From an uncultured Pseudomonadota bacterium (GTDB taxonomy: Bacteria > Pseudomonadota > Gammaproteobacteria > Burkholderiales > SG8-39), in assembly GCA_903895005.1 (NCBI GenBank), contig CAITSH010000118.1, positions 1 to 13,360 on the forward strand: a DNA stretch of 13,360 nt, given 5' to 3'. The notes under the pieces are model-generated. The model worked only from the letters and a program-made list of their open reading frames with translations, was not told the DNA's origin and did no database searches. Positions 1 to 7,774 of the stretch are shown here, one piece after another. Numbering within the stretch: the stretch's first letter is position 1; every line of letters starts with the position of its first letter. The translations under genes and the position numbers were made by a program.

Positions 1-2019
1 GCAATGTTCCGCGTCTATCCGGGAAGCCTCAACGTCGCGTCGCTTCAGGGGGATATCAGTTATGAGCGGGGTTTCACGCTATCGCCGGCTCCGAAGGGGC
101 AGTTCAACCTGCTGGCGGGCGGAAGCGTCAAGTCGGCGTTTCTGACCAGCGGCGGTGACCGGGTCGTCATGTCCGATCTGGATCCGTTGACGATTCCGGG
201 TGTCTTGTCGCCGCGTGCGATTTCGGTCAAGGACTTCGTCGATCGCCTGACCTACGACACGTTCACGGACGGCATTCCTTTTCACATGGCCAGCACGTCC
301 ACGAGCAACGGACTTCATGGTGCGGATACGCAGCCAGTGCGCATAGTTGCGCTGACCGGGGACATCAAGGGTGACAAGAGCGCCGTTCAAACCTTCATAT
401 TGCCCAAGCGAGCGGAAATTCTTGCCGGGCAGGATATTCGCGACCTTGGTTTCAAGATACAGAACCTCAGTGACTCCGACGTAAGCCGGGTGGAAGCTGG
501 GCGCGATGTGATTGATACGACCGGCGTGTCGCAGACCAGCGTGAAGCACTGGGTGTCGGGGCCCGGTCGAGTGGACGTGGAGGCGGGTCGGAACCTGGAC
601 CTTGGCAACGGTCGCGGCCTGGTCACGCGCGGCAACCTGGACAACCCCTACCTTCCCGAGCAGGGCGCAGGCATCAACGCGTTGGCGGGAGCACATGCCG
701 ATTACTCGCGCTTTGTTCGCGGCAATGTATCGGTCAGCGATCTCCCCGCCGCTGATCAGGCGGCACTCATTACCTATATGCGCGGGCTGCAACCGGCTTC
801 AACCTTCACCAACGCCGCGGATGCGTTGGCGGCGCTGAAGGTGCTGACTGACGATACGGCGCTGATCGCCTACGTTCGCCGCCTGCAGCCGTCATTGCCG
901 GCGACCCTTGACGCGACGGCTGCGCAGAGCGCGTTCACCAAGTTGACAAAGGCACAGCAGCAGGCGTTTGTTCAATCCAGTGAAGCGTTCCTGTTGCCGC
1001 GCAAGCCGCTTCTCAATGCACTTTTCTACTCAAAGACACGGCTTGCGAGCCAGAACGCGGACGGCAGTGTTGCGACGGACTTGAAGGCGTTTGACGGACT
1101 TATCGCCAGCCTGTTTCCGGCCACTTCGATAAGCGGCGGCAATATCAACGTTTTTGGAAGCCAGATAAAAACGGAGCGTGGCGGGGCGATAGACCTGTTC
1201 GCGCCGGGCGGATCGGTTTTCGCCGGGTTGTTGCAACTGCCGACCTGGTTGGCCGACAAGGTTGTCTCCAAGAACGGTAATCCGCCGGCAGATCCGAAAG
1301 TCGTTGCGGATCTGGGCGTCACCACGGTGCGTGGCGGGGTGCTGCAAGGCCTGGTCAAGACCGACTTTCTTGTCAATCAGGGACGCGTCTTCACCCTTGG
1401 GGGCGGTGATATCACGCTGATCTCACAATTCGGCAATATTGACGCCGGACGGGGTGCCAAGACGGCCGTGTCCGCACCGCCACCCCTGATCACCACTGAC
1501 GCACAGGGCAACAGCAAAATCGACTTGTCGAGTTCCATTGCCGGCTCGGGCATAGCGACTCTGCGATCCGGAAACGATGTTCCGGCAAGCAACGTCTATC
1601 CGGTTGCACCGCGGGGTATATTTGATGCGGGCGACGCGGGAGTTCGATCAACAGGCACAGTGAACGTCGTCGCCCAAACGGTACTCAACGCCAGCAATAT
1701 CAACGCCGCCGGCGGTGTATCGGGCGCAAAGACCGCTGACACAAGCGGACTCGGTTCGGCCGTTGCCGCCCCGGCGGCGACCACGCCGACCAAGGCCGAA
1801 AGCTTTGCCGCACCGCCCGCGCCAACGGTAACCGCGGCCGCATCGCTTACCGTCGAGTTGCTTGGCTTTGCCGGAGAAAGCGGGGCGAACGTTCCGGCAT
1901 CCCAGGGCGTTGCGGGCACCATTGATTCGCTTGGTGCCACTGCGGCCGGCGCGGAGGGTGAAAGTCAACAGAACGTAACACAAGGTAGTCAGAATGAACC
2001 CCCTGCAGACGGTCAATAA
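1..2019 (+). CDS. Filamentous-haemagglutinin-family exoprotein, C-terminal part (5' end outside window)
   Basis: The frame is already open at base 1 and gives at least 672 residues, so this is the tail of a larger protein; the ATG at base 4 is unlikely to be the true start. Short Gly/Asp/Asn-rich beta-helix-type repeats occur throughout (for example GGNINVFGSQIKT, GGAIDLFAPGGSV, GGGDITLISQFGNIDAGRG), as in secreted beta-helix exoproteins. The layout and the near-terminal LTVELLGFAGE match my memory of the DUF3739 tail of 'filamentous haemagglutinin family' proteins. A helical stretch (about residues 225-345) interrupts the beta-rich part and carries two copies of an ALIxYxRxLQP motif. An Ala/Pro/Thr-rich segment (about 575-610) precedes the end. 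Such proteins are surface-exposed or secreted and act in adhesion or contact; the ligand is unknown. The stop is 47 bases before the exbB-like gene, so the two may be co-transcribed. Family confidence is good; function is inferred. Confidence 0.85.
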   Translation, partial: AMFRVYPGSLNVASLQGDISYERGFTLSPAPKGQFNLLAGGSVKSAFLTSGGDRVVMSDLDPLTIPGVLSPRAISVKDFVDRLTYDTFTDGIPFHMASTSTSNGLHGADTQPVRIVALTGDIKGDKSAVQTFILPKRAEILAGQDIRDLGFKIQNLSDSDVSRVEAGRDVIDTTGVSQTSVKHWVSGPGRVDVEAGRNLDLGNGRGLVTRGNLDNPYLPEQGAGINALAGAHADYSRFVRGNVSVSDLPAADQAALITYMRGLQPASTFTNAADALAALKVLTDDTALIAYVRRLQPSLPATLDATAAQSAFTKLTKAQQQAFVQSSEAFLLPRKPLLNALFYSKTRLASQNADGSVATDLKAFDGLIASLFPATSISGGNINVFGSQIKTERGGAIDLFAPGGSVFAGLLQLPTWLADKVVSKNGNPPADPKVVADLGVTTVRGGVLQGLVKTDFLVNQGRVFTLGGGDITLISQFGNIDAGRGAKTAVSAPPPLITTDAQGNSKIDLSSSIAGSGIATLRSGNDVPASNVYPVAPRGIFDAGDAGVRSTGTVNVVAQTVLNASNINAAGGVSGAKTADTSGLGSAVAAPAATTPTKAESFAAPPAPTVTAAASLTVELLGFAGESGANVPASQGVAGTIDSLGATAAGAEGESQQNVTQGSQNEPPADGQ

Positions 2020-2066
2020 GTTTCGACCCCAAGTCAGTCCTTTCCCGATTCTAGAAGCGCCCTGAA

Positions 2067-3785
2067 ATGAAAAACGCAATCCCATTTTTCGCCGCGCTTG
2101 CGGCGATGTTTTTGTCTAGTACCTTTGCCCCCGTTTTGGCAGCGGGGGATGCGCACAAGCAAAAAATTATTCTCGATACCACTTCGGCGGGCGCTGACTT
2201 GAAGCTGGGGGCATCCCAGTTCCCGCTGGCTTTAAGGTTGCACAGCGGCAATTTCACCTTCGCCGACGCAAAACCGGACGGCGCCGACCTGCGGTTTTTT
2301 GCGCTGGACGGGAAAACCCCGCTGAAGTTTCATATCGAGCAATTTGATGCGCCGAATGAACTTGCGGTGGCGTGGGTACAGGTGCCTAAGGTTGCGGGCA
2401 ACGCCAAGGCCGACGGAATCGTGATGGCGTGGGGCAACGCAGAGAGCAACGCAGCTGCAGATTCCAAAGGCACCTACGACGCAACGCAGGTCTTTGTGCT
2501 GCATTTCTCTGACAAGGAAGGCGTTCGCGATGCCACCGGCAACGCAAATAACGCACGCGAGTCCAGCGCGAAACCCGTTGCGGCGGGTCCGTTGGGTGGT
2601 GCCGTGGAGTTTTCCGGCGCGCAGCGCATTGTGCTGCCCGCCTCTGCGAGCCTTCGCATCGGAGCGGGTGGAGCAATGACCTTCACCACGTGGGTGAAAC
2701 CGGTGGCACTCGAGGGTGGAAAGCTGTTTTCGCTGGGGGCATTTGACCTGAGCCTGGTCGCCGGGGTGCCGGTCGTGAACGTGAGCGGGAAACAAGTAAA
2801 GGCGGCCGCCGCGCTATTGCCGGGCGTGTGGCAGCACATTGCGGTCTCTGCCTCTGCGGGAAAGGTCGCCATCTATGTCGGTGGCGCTGCGGCAGGCGGC
2901 GGTGATCTCGCCTTGCCGGAACTGGCCGGTGATGCCGTGTTGGGCGACGGGTATCGCGGCGAAATGGAAGAGGCGACGCTCGCTTCGACGGTGCGCGACC
3001 CGGACTACATCAAGGCGCTCGCGTCAAGCCAGGCGCCCGAGTCGCCCATGCTCGTGTTCGAAGAGCAAGGCGGTGCCGCGGAGATCTCCTATCTCGCCAT
3101 TCTGTTGGGTGCGGTGACGGTCGACGGCTGGGTGGTAATCGGCATTCTGATGGTGATGGGGGTGATCAGCGTGTTTGTGATGGTGGGTAAGCACCTGTTT
3201 TTGAGTCGTGCGAAAAAGGGCAATGCCGCGTTTCTTGACGTGTTTCGCGATTCGTCGGCTGATTTGCTGGTACCCGGGCGCTCCGTGCCGAAGTTGTCCT
3301 CCATCCAGGCGACACTAGGGCACTCGTCGGTGTACCGCATCTACGAAATCGGATTGGCGGAAATCCGCCATCGTTTTGAAAGCCAGGCCGGGCGCGGCGA
3401 AAAGACGGCGCTCTCCGCTGCAGCGCTGGACGCGATTCGTGCATCCCTGGACGCGGGCCTCATTCGCGAGAACCATCGCCTGAACAGCCAGATCGTGCTT
3501 TTGACCATCGCGATCTCCGGCGGGCCTTTCCTCGGGCTGCTCGGCACCGTCGTGGGGGTCATGATCACGTTTGCGGCGATTGCGGCCGCGGGCGACGTCA
3601 ACGTTAACGCCATCGCGCCGGGTATTGCCGCTGCGCTCGTGGCGACGGTCGCCGGCCTGGCCGTGGCCATCCCGGCCTTGTTCGGCTACAACTGGCTTGC
3701 GTCGCAGATCAAGAACGTGTCGGCGGACATGCAGGTGTTTGCCGATGAGTTCCTCACCAAAGCCGCCGAATTGCATTCGCGCTAA
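2067..3785 (+). CDS. ExbB/TolQ/MotA-type proton channel fused to exported DUF2341 and LamG-like domains
   Basis: This 572-residue protein combines modules that are usually separate. Residues 1-26 form a signal peptide (cut near VLAA). Residues about 50-125 resemble DUF2341 (FPLALRLHSGNF, DGADLRFFALDG, VAWVQVPKVAG). Residues about 140-315 look like a LamG/concanavalin-type beta-sandwich (LHFSDKEGVRDATGN, MTFTTWVKP, GVWQHIAVS). A membrane segment follows at 341-378, then the ExbB core: GPFLGLLGTVVGVMITF (486-502) and the last helix with IAPGIAAALVATVAGLAVAIPALFG (515-540, split here only as a description). ExbB proteins form the inner-membrane proton channel with ExbD that energises TonB. The N-terminal part should sit in the periplasm. 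Classical ExbB is only about 240 residues, so the added half is notable. Two exbD genes and a tonB-like gene follow directly. The ATG at 2067 is chosen because it gives a complete signal peptide; its ribosome site is weak. Confidence 0.92.
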   Translation: MKNAIPFFAALAAMFLSSTFAPVLAAGDAHKQKIILDTTSAGADLKLGASQFPLALRLHSGNFTFADAKPDGADLRFFALDGKTPLKFHIEQFDAPNELAVAWVQVPKVAGNAKADGIVMAWGNAESNAAADSKGTYDATQVFVLHFSDKEGVRDATGNANNARESSAKPVAAGPLGGAVEFSGAQRIVLPASASLRIGAGGAMTFTTWVKPVALEGGKLFSLGAFDLSLVAGVPVVNVSGKQVKAAAALLPGVWQHIAVSASAGKVAIYVGGAAAGGGDLALPELAGDAVLGDGYRGEMEEATLASTVRDPDYIKALASSQAPESPMLVFEEQGGAAEISYLAILLGAVTVDGWVVIGILMVMGVISVFVMVGKHLFLSRAKKGNAAFLDVFRDSSADLLVPGRSVPKLSSIQATLGHSSVYRIYEIGLAEIRHRFESQAGRGEKTALSAAALDAIRASLDAGLIRENHRLNSQIVLLTIAISGGPFLGLLGTVVGVMITFAAIAAAGDVNVNAIAPGIAAALVATVAGLAVAIPALFGYNWLASQIKNVSADMQVFADEFLTKAAELHSR

Positions 3786-3796
3786 GGGCAGGGGCC

Positions 3797-4198
3797 ATGC
3801 AACTTCAGGAAGAAAACCAGCCCTTCGATGACATCAATGTCACGCCCATGCTCGATCTGGCTTACGTGCTGCTGGTGATCTTCATCATCATGACCACGGC
3901 GTCGGTGCAGGGCGTCAAGGTTGACCTTCCGAAAACCAGAACGAGCGCGAGCCTCGCCAAAGCGGGCACCAAGGCCGTCACCATATCCGAGCGCGGCGAT
4001 GTTTTCCTTGACGCCTACCCCGTATCACTGGAACTGCTTGAAACGCGACTTCAGCAATTAAAGGGTGCCAACCCGGGGCTGCCTGTCGTGGTGAAGGGCG
4101 ACGGCAGGGTGCATTACGGCAAGGTGATGCAGGTGCTGGAAATGCTCAAGCGCATCGACATTACCGACGTGGGTCTGGTCACGGTACGGGCAAAGTAG
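3797..4198 (+). CDS. exbD: ExbD/TolR-family protein, first copy
   Basis: This 133-residue protein has the ExbD plan: a short cytoplasmic N-terminus, one membrane helix (about residues 13-36) and a periplasmic domain. The motif INVTPMLDLAYVLLV places the conserved proton-relay Asp at residue 20, equivalent to the essential Asp of E. coli ExbD. The periplasmic part ends with the usual YGKVMQVLEMLKRIDITDVGLVT pattern. With ExbB it would form the inner-membrane motor that uses the proton gradient. The gene starts 11 bases after exbB, with a ribosome site (AAGGGCAGGGG) in the gap, and ends 1 base before a second exbD. The symbol marks the family only; iron uptake is not implied. Confidence 0.93.
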   Translation: MQLQEENQPFDDINVTPMLDLAYVLLVIFIIMTTASVQGVKVDLPKTRTSASLAKAGTKAVTISERGDVFLDAYPVSLELLETRLQQLKGANPGLPVVVKGDGRVHYGKVMQVLEMLKRIDITDVGLVTVRAK

Positions 4199-4199
4199 C

Positions 4200-4604
4200 A
4201 TGAAAGCGCAGACCGAAGCCAAGCCCTACGACAGTATTAATGTCACGCCGATGCTGGACCTTGCCTACGTGCTGCTGGTCATTTTCATCATCATGACTAC
4301 CGCATCGGTGCAGGGCTTGAACATCAGCCTGCCCAAGCCAAGTGACAAGCCCAACCTGGTCAAGAAGGAATTGCGCATTGTCGTGGTAATGCCCGGGGGC
4401 AGGTTCCTGCTCAACGGGGCTGCCGTGAGTTTTTCCGAAATGGAATCGCTCCTTTCGGCCACGCGCGCAAAGTTTCCGGACATGTCGCTGATGGTTAAGG
4501 GGGACCCCGAGGCGAATTACGCCAATGTCGTTGAAGTCATCGATTTGGCGGGCCGGCTGAATATTGCGAACCTCGGCCTCGTCACCGCGAAAATCGGCAC
4601 CTGA
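4200..4604 (+). CDS. exbD: ExbD/TolR-family protein, second copy
   Basis: This 134-residue ExbD paralogue starts 1 base after the stop of the first. It has the same layout, with the proton-relay Asp at residue 20 in INVTPMLDLAYVLLV. The membrane segment is identical in protein sequence to that of its neighbour across 27 residues, while the periplasmic domains differ strongly. This suggests that both bind the same ExbB channel and that the periplasmic parts have diverged in partner choice. Translation is probably coupled to the upstream gene, since no good separate ribosome site is visible. Two tandem ExbD genes next to one ExbB are known in other systems. Whether the two form a heterodimer or compete cannot be read from sequence. 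Confidence 0.93.
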   Translation: MKAQTEAKPYDSINVTPMLDLAYVLLVIFIIMTTASVQGLNISLPKPSDKPNLVKKELRIVVVMPGGRFLLNGAAVSFSEMESLLSATRAKFPDMSLMVKGDPEANYANVVEVIDLAGRLNIANLGLVTAKIGT

Positions 4605-4605
4605 C

Positions 4606-5301
4606 ATGGAACAGGGCAAAGTCGGCGGCCGCCGCAATACCATCCTGTTAGTTCTGGCGGGCATTGCGATCCTGGTGATTCTTGGCTTTGGCCTCAAGAG
4701 CCTCATGGGCGGATCAGGGGCACCTCAGCACAAGCCGCCCAAGATATCGCTGCTGCCAAACACGCCGCCACCGCCGCCTCCACCACCGAAGGAGGAGAAA
4801 AAGCCCGAACCGCCGAAGGAGCAAAAAGAGGTCAGGGTCGAGCAGCCCCAACAAAAGCAGGAGCCCCCGCCGGACATGACCCAGAAAATGGACGGTCCGA
4901 AAGGCGACGCACCGAGCGATTTTCTGGCTGGCAAGGTGACCAAAGAGGATTATTCGAACAAGCCAGATTCAGGCAAGGGTGGTGGGACCGGGACGGGCGC
5001 CGTGACGCGCAGCGTGATGAACCCGTTCAACAACTATGCCGGATTGCTCAAGAGCGAATTGCAGCGCGTGCTGTCGCGACGAAACGAACTCAAACGGCGC
5101 CAATACCGTATCGAGGTCCATGTCTGGGTTGGGGAGGATGGCAGCATGAAGAAGTACGAGATGTTGGGCACGACCAATGATGCCGATACGGACCAGGCGA
5201 TTCGAGACGTGCTTGCAGGACTCCCGGCATTTTCCGAACCCCCGCCGCCGCGCATGCCCCAGCCCGTTCGATTGCGCATTGTGACCTCAGGCCGCGCTTA
5301 A
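4606..5301 (+). CDS. TonB-like energy transducer
   Basis: The ATG at 4606, one base after the exbD stop, gives 231 residues; an in-frame TTG upstream (4564) lies inside exbD and is not needed. A short basic N-terminus is followed by one membrane helix (about residues 12-34). A Pro/Lys/Glu-rich rod (about 46-90) includes a run of eight prolines and then KEEKKPEPPKEQKEV. The C-terminal domain (about 143-231) resembles a TonB C-terminus (LLKSELQRVLSRR, YRIEVHVWVGEDGSMKKYEM, PVRLRIV). TonB links the ExbB/ExbD motor in the inner membrane to outer-membrane partners through the periplasm. Gene order ExbB-ExbD-ExbD-TonB supports a complete motor. The client is not a recognisable TonB-dependent receptor in this window; the downstream porin or the upstream exoprotein are candidates by position only. 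Confidence 0.87.
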   Translation: MEQGKVGGRRNTILLVLAGIAILVILGFGLKSLMGGSGAPQHKPPKISLLPNTPPPPPPPPKEEKKPEPPKEQKEVRVEQPQQKQEPPPDMTQKMDGPKGDAPSDFLAGKVTKEDYSNKPDSGKGGGTGTGAVTRSVMNPFNNYAGLLKSELQRVLSRRNELKRRQYRIEVHVWVGEDGSMKKYEMLGTTNDADTDQAIRDVLAGLPAFSEPPPPRMPQPVRLRIVTSGRA

Positions 5302-5325
5302 ACCCGCTTTCAAGAAGATACCCGA

Positions 5326-7032
5326 ATGAACAAAATCCCCTTTAAACGCAAGTACACCGCCGTCGCAATTGCGATGACGCTGACATTCCTGGGGGCGCAA
5401 TCCCCGGCCCGTGCCGACGAACGCGGCGAACTGGAGCAGCTGCGTGCGACCACAATGGGGCTCATTGAGGCGCTGGTGGAAACCGGTGCCATCACGCGGG
5501 ACAAAGCCGATAAATTGGTGCGAGAGGCTGAGCAGCGTGCCAAACAGCGAGTCGCGGAGGCCGCCACGGCCGCGCCCGCCCAGGAAGTAGGCAAGGACGG
5601 CAAGCGGATCGTGCGCGTGCCCTTCGTGTCCGAATCGATGCGGCGCGACATGCGCGAGCAGATCAAGCAGGAGGTGCTTGCCCAGGCCAAGGAGGAGCGC
5701 TGGGCCAACCCCGGGGCCCTGCCCGAGTGGCTTGACCGCTTCCAGTTCGAGGGCGACCTGCGCCTGCGATATGACGGCTACAAACTCGACAAGAGCAATT
5801 CGTCGGCAACCGCTGCGAATTTTGCGACCAATAACTCATTGACGCGCGCCGCGGACTTGACCGGGACCAATGGCAATCCCTTTGCGGTACCCAACGGCAA
5901 TACCCAGGAGGACTTCAGCCGCACCCGGATACGTGCCCGGTTGGGCGTGAATGCCAAACTGTCGGACATGGTATCCGCCGGCATTCGCTTCAGCACCGGC
6001 AACACCACCGGGCCGACCTCAACCAACCAGACGCTTGGCCAGAATTTCAACAAGTATTCGGTCGTTTTGGATCGGGGATTCATCAACCTGCATCCGACTT
6101 CGAACCTGACGCTGTCGGGCGGACGTATTAATAACCCTTTCATGAGTACCGACCTGGTTTGGGCGGAGGACCTGGGTTTTGAGGGTATTGCCGCCAGTTA
6201 CAAGCCGCAGATCACGCCCGATCTGGGCGCCTTTGTGACCGCCGGCTGGTTTCCGTTGCGCACGGACATTCCGGCGCAATCCAGCCCCCGAGATATCTCT
6301 GGACTCCAGGGTGGATTTAACTGGAAGCTGGCCCCGTCTACAGAATTCAAATTCGGTGCGGCCTTGTACAACTTTCGTGCGGTTGAGGGGCAGGCCGAAA
6401 CGAATGCGCGCTTCGTATCAGCGGGCAATTCCGTTTCCGACTACGGGACACGATATGAGTATCCAAACGGGCTGCGCCAGCGCGGAAACACGCTATTTAT
6501 TCTTAATGCTCCCGCCGACAACGCGGCAACTGCCACGCAATACTGGGGGTTGGCTTCGGGCTTTCGCGAGTTGAACTTTACCGGCTCTTTGGATATTGGG
6601 GTCTTCGGTCCCAATCACGTCGTATTGACCGGGGATTACGTCAAAAACCTCGCGTACAGCCGGCCTCAGATCACCCAGCGAACGGGTTTCACCACGCTGG
6701 ATGGCAGTGATACGGGTTATCTCGCACGCATCTTGGTCGGGCGCCCGCTCATGCAGAATCGAGGTGACTGGAATGCTTCGTTGGCTTATCGCCGGCTCGG
6801 CAGTGATGCGGTGCTGGACGCTTTTACTAATTCCGATTTTGGCCTCGGGGGCACCAACAACAAGGGCTTTATCGCCGGCGTGAATTATGCCTTCGACAAG
6901 CAAACGTGGGTCACTGTGCGCTGGATGGGATCAGAGCCAATCGATTCCTACGCACCTAAAATCGTGTCCACTGCGACCCCTACGAAATTTGCGGTTGACT
7001 TGATGCAAGTCGACCTGAATGTCAAATTCTAG
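5326..7032 (+). CDS. Outer-membrane porin, Porin_5-like
   Basis: This 568-residue protein has a signal peptide (residues 1-30, cut at ARA before DERGEL). A mature N-terminal coiled-coil segment follows (about 31-95; LEQLRATTMGLIEALVETG, then KADKLVREAEQRAKQR). The rest is a long beta-barrel-like region with alternating aromatic and polar residues (FEGDLRLRYDGY, RTRIRARLGVNAKLSD, GVNYAFDKQTWVTVRWMG). It ends VDLMQVDLNVKF; a C-terminal Phe is the usual signal for barrel insertion by the BAM machinery. The coiled coil plus barrel plan matches what I know of 'putative porin' (Porin_5) proteins. The gene starts 24 bases after tonB, with AAGAAG upstream of the ATG. It probably belongs to the same operon. 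No TonB box or plug domain was recognised, so it is not a classical TonB-dependent receptor. Substrate unknown. Confidence 0.85.
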   Translation: MNKIPFKRKYTAVAIAMTLTFLGAQSPARADERGELEQLRATTMGLIEALVETGAITRDKADKLVREAEQRAKQRVAEAATAAPAQEVGKDGKRIVRVPFVSESMRRDMREQIKQEVLAQAKEERWANPGALPEWLDRFQFEGDLRLRYDGYKLDKSNSSATAANFATNNSLTRAADLTGTNGNPFAVPNGNTQEDFSRTRIRARLGVNAKLSDMVSAGIRFSTGNTTGPTSTNQTLGQNFNKYSVVLDRGFINLHPTSNLTLSGGRINNPFMSTDLVWAEDLGFEGIAASYKPQITPDLGAFVTAGWFPLRTDIPAQSSPRDISGLQGGFNWKLAPSTEFKFGAALYNFRAVEGQAETNARFVSAGNSVSDYGTRYEYPNGLRQRGNTLFILNAPADNAATATQYWGLASGFRELNFTGSLDIGVFGPNHVVLTGDYVKNLAYSRPQITQRTGFTTLDGSDTGYLARILVGRPLMQNRGDWNASLAYRRLGSDAVLDAFTNSDFGLGGTNNKGFIAGVNYAFDKQTWVTVRWMGSEPIDSYAPKIVSTATPTKFAVDLMQVDLNVKF

Positions 7033-7040
7033 GGGAGGGG
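7031..7040 (+). promoter_or_regulatory. Ribosome binding site deciding the start at 7043
   Basis: AGGGGAGGGG lies 2 bases before the ATG at 7043; the AGGGG core at its 5' end is 7 bases from it. It is a much better match than anything before the alternative ATG at 7019, which lies in the porin coding sequence. Confidence 0.65.
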
Positions 7041-7042
7041 CG

Positions 7043-7732
7043 ATGGGGGCGAAAATCCGCGTTCTTGCCGGTGTGCTCATGGTCATGACCCTGCACGTCG
7101 GCATTGTGCCGGTATTTGCGGCAGACAAACCGGGGCAGGACCAATCTAAACGCCTGCAGCAGCAATTGCGGACTGCAGAGCGGGAGAAGGCGCAACTGAC
7201 GGCAAAGAAGGCGGAAGTCGACGCGCAGTTGAAAGAGGCACAGGACGCGCTCACAGAAGCGAAGCGAAAGTCCGAAACCGCGACCCGGCGCAGCTCAACA
7301 CTGACCCGTAATCTCGACGCTTTGACCGCGGAGAAGGAGAGCCTTCAGGCGAGCCTGACGGAACGTTCGCAAGCGTTTGCGGGCGAGCAGCGCAAGGTTG
7401 TTGATCTGGAGCGCCGGATCGCCGAGGCGGCGCGTCTGGCAGAGGCGCAAGGTCGCGCTGCTACGATGGAAAAGCAGCGTCTGAACGTGGCGATTGTAGA
7501 GCTCCAATCCGCCTTGAACGCCAGTAGGGAACGCAACGAACGGATGTACAAGCTTGGGTTCGAACTAATTGATCGTTACGAGAGCAAGGCGGTTTTCTGG
7601 AGCGATCCATTTACCCAGATCGGGCGCGCGAAAATAGAAAAAATGGCCGAGGAAGACCGGGACAAGTTCGACAAAGAACGGCTCCCACCGGTTGTTCTCG
7701 AGCCCCGCCTTGAAGGCGGGCGCGCGAACTAG
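7043..7732 (+). CDS. Exported coiled-coil protein, unknown function
   Basis: The ATG at 7043 is preferred over the in-frame ATG at 7019 because the latter lies inside the porin gene and a strong purine-rich ribosome site sits directly before 7043. The product is 229 residues. It has a signal peptide (1-26, cut at VFA before ADKPG) and a long Lys/Glu/Ala-rich coiled coil (about 30-165; for example KRLQQQLRTAEREKAQLTAK). A short C-terminal part has aromatic residues (YKLGFELIDRYESKAVFWSDPF). It is expected in the periplasm, possibly as a rod or spacer. It is the last gene of the surface-motor cluster, 10 bases after the porin. I do not recognise a named family, but position suggests a role with the TonB-like machinery or porin. 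Confidence 0.83.
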   Translation: MGAKIRVLAGVLMVMTLHVGIVPVFAADKPGQDQSKRLQQQLRTAEREKAQLTAKKAEVDAQLKEAQDALTEAKRKSETATRRSSTLTRNLDALTAEKESLQASLTERSQAFAGEQRKVVDLERRIAEAARLAEAQGRAATMEKQRLNVAIVELQSALNASRERNERMYKLGFELIDRYESKAVFWSDPFTQIGRAKIEKMAEEDRDKFDKERLPPVVLEPRLEGGRAN

Positions 7733-7744
7733 CCGCTAAACACG

Positions 7745-7774
7745 GCTCCCGGGCGCTTCCTATTCGGGAGCGCC
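7745..7774. terminator. Possible hairpin between two convergent genes
   Basis: GCTCCCG (7745-7751) pairs with CGGGAGC (7765-7771). An alternative stem, GGCGCT (7752-7757) with AGCGCC (7769-7774), excludes the first. It sits where the plus-strand cluster and the minus-strand ankyrin gene meet, overlapping the latter's stop. There is no T-run, so an intrinsic terminator is only weakly supported. Confidence 0.3.

Noticed and set aside
2232..2795. 187-codon minus-strand frame inside the exbB fusion gene
   Set aside because: The opposite strand encodes recognised DUF2341 and LamG-like segments; this frame has no family features.
4564..4605. TTG start for the TonB-like gene
   Set aside because: It lies inside exbD; the ATG at 4606 gives a normal short cytoplasmic N-terminus before the membrane helix.
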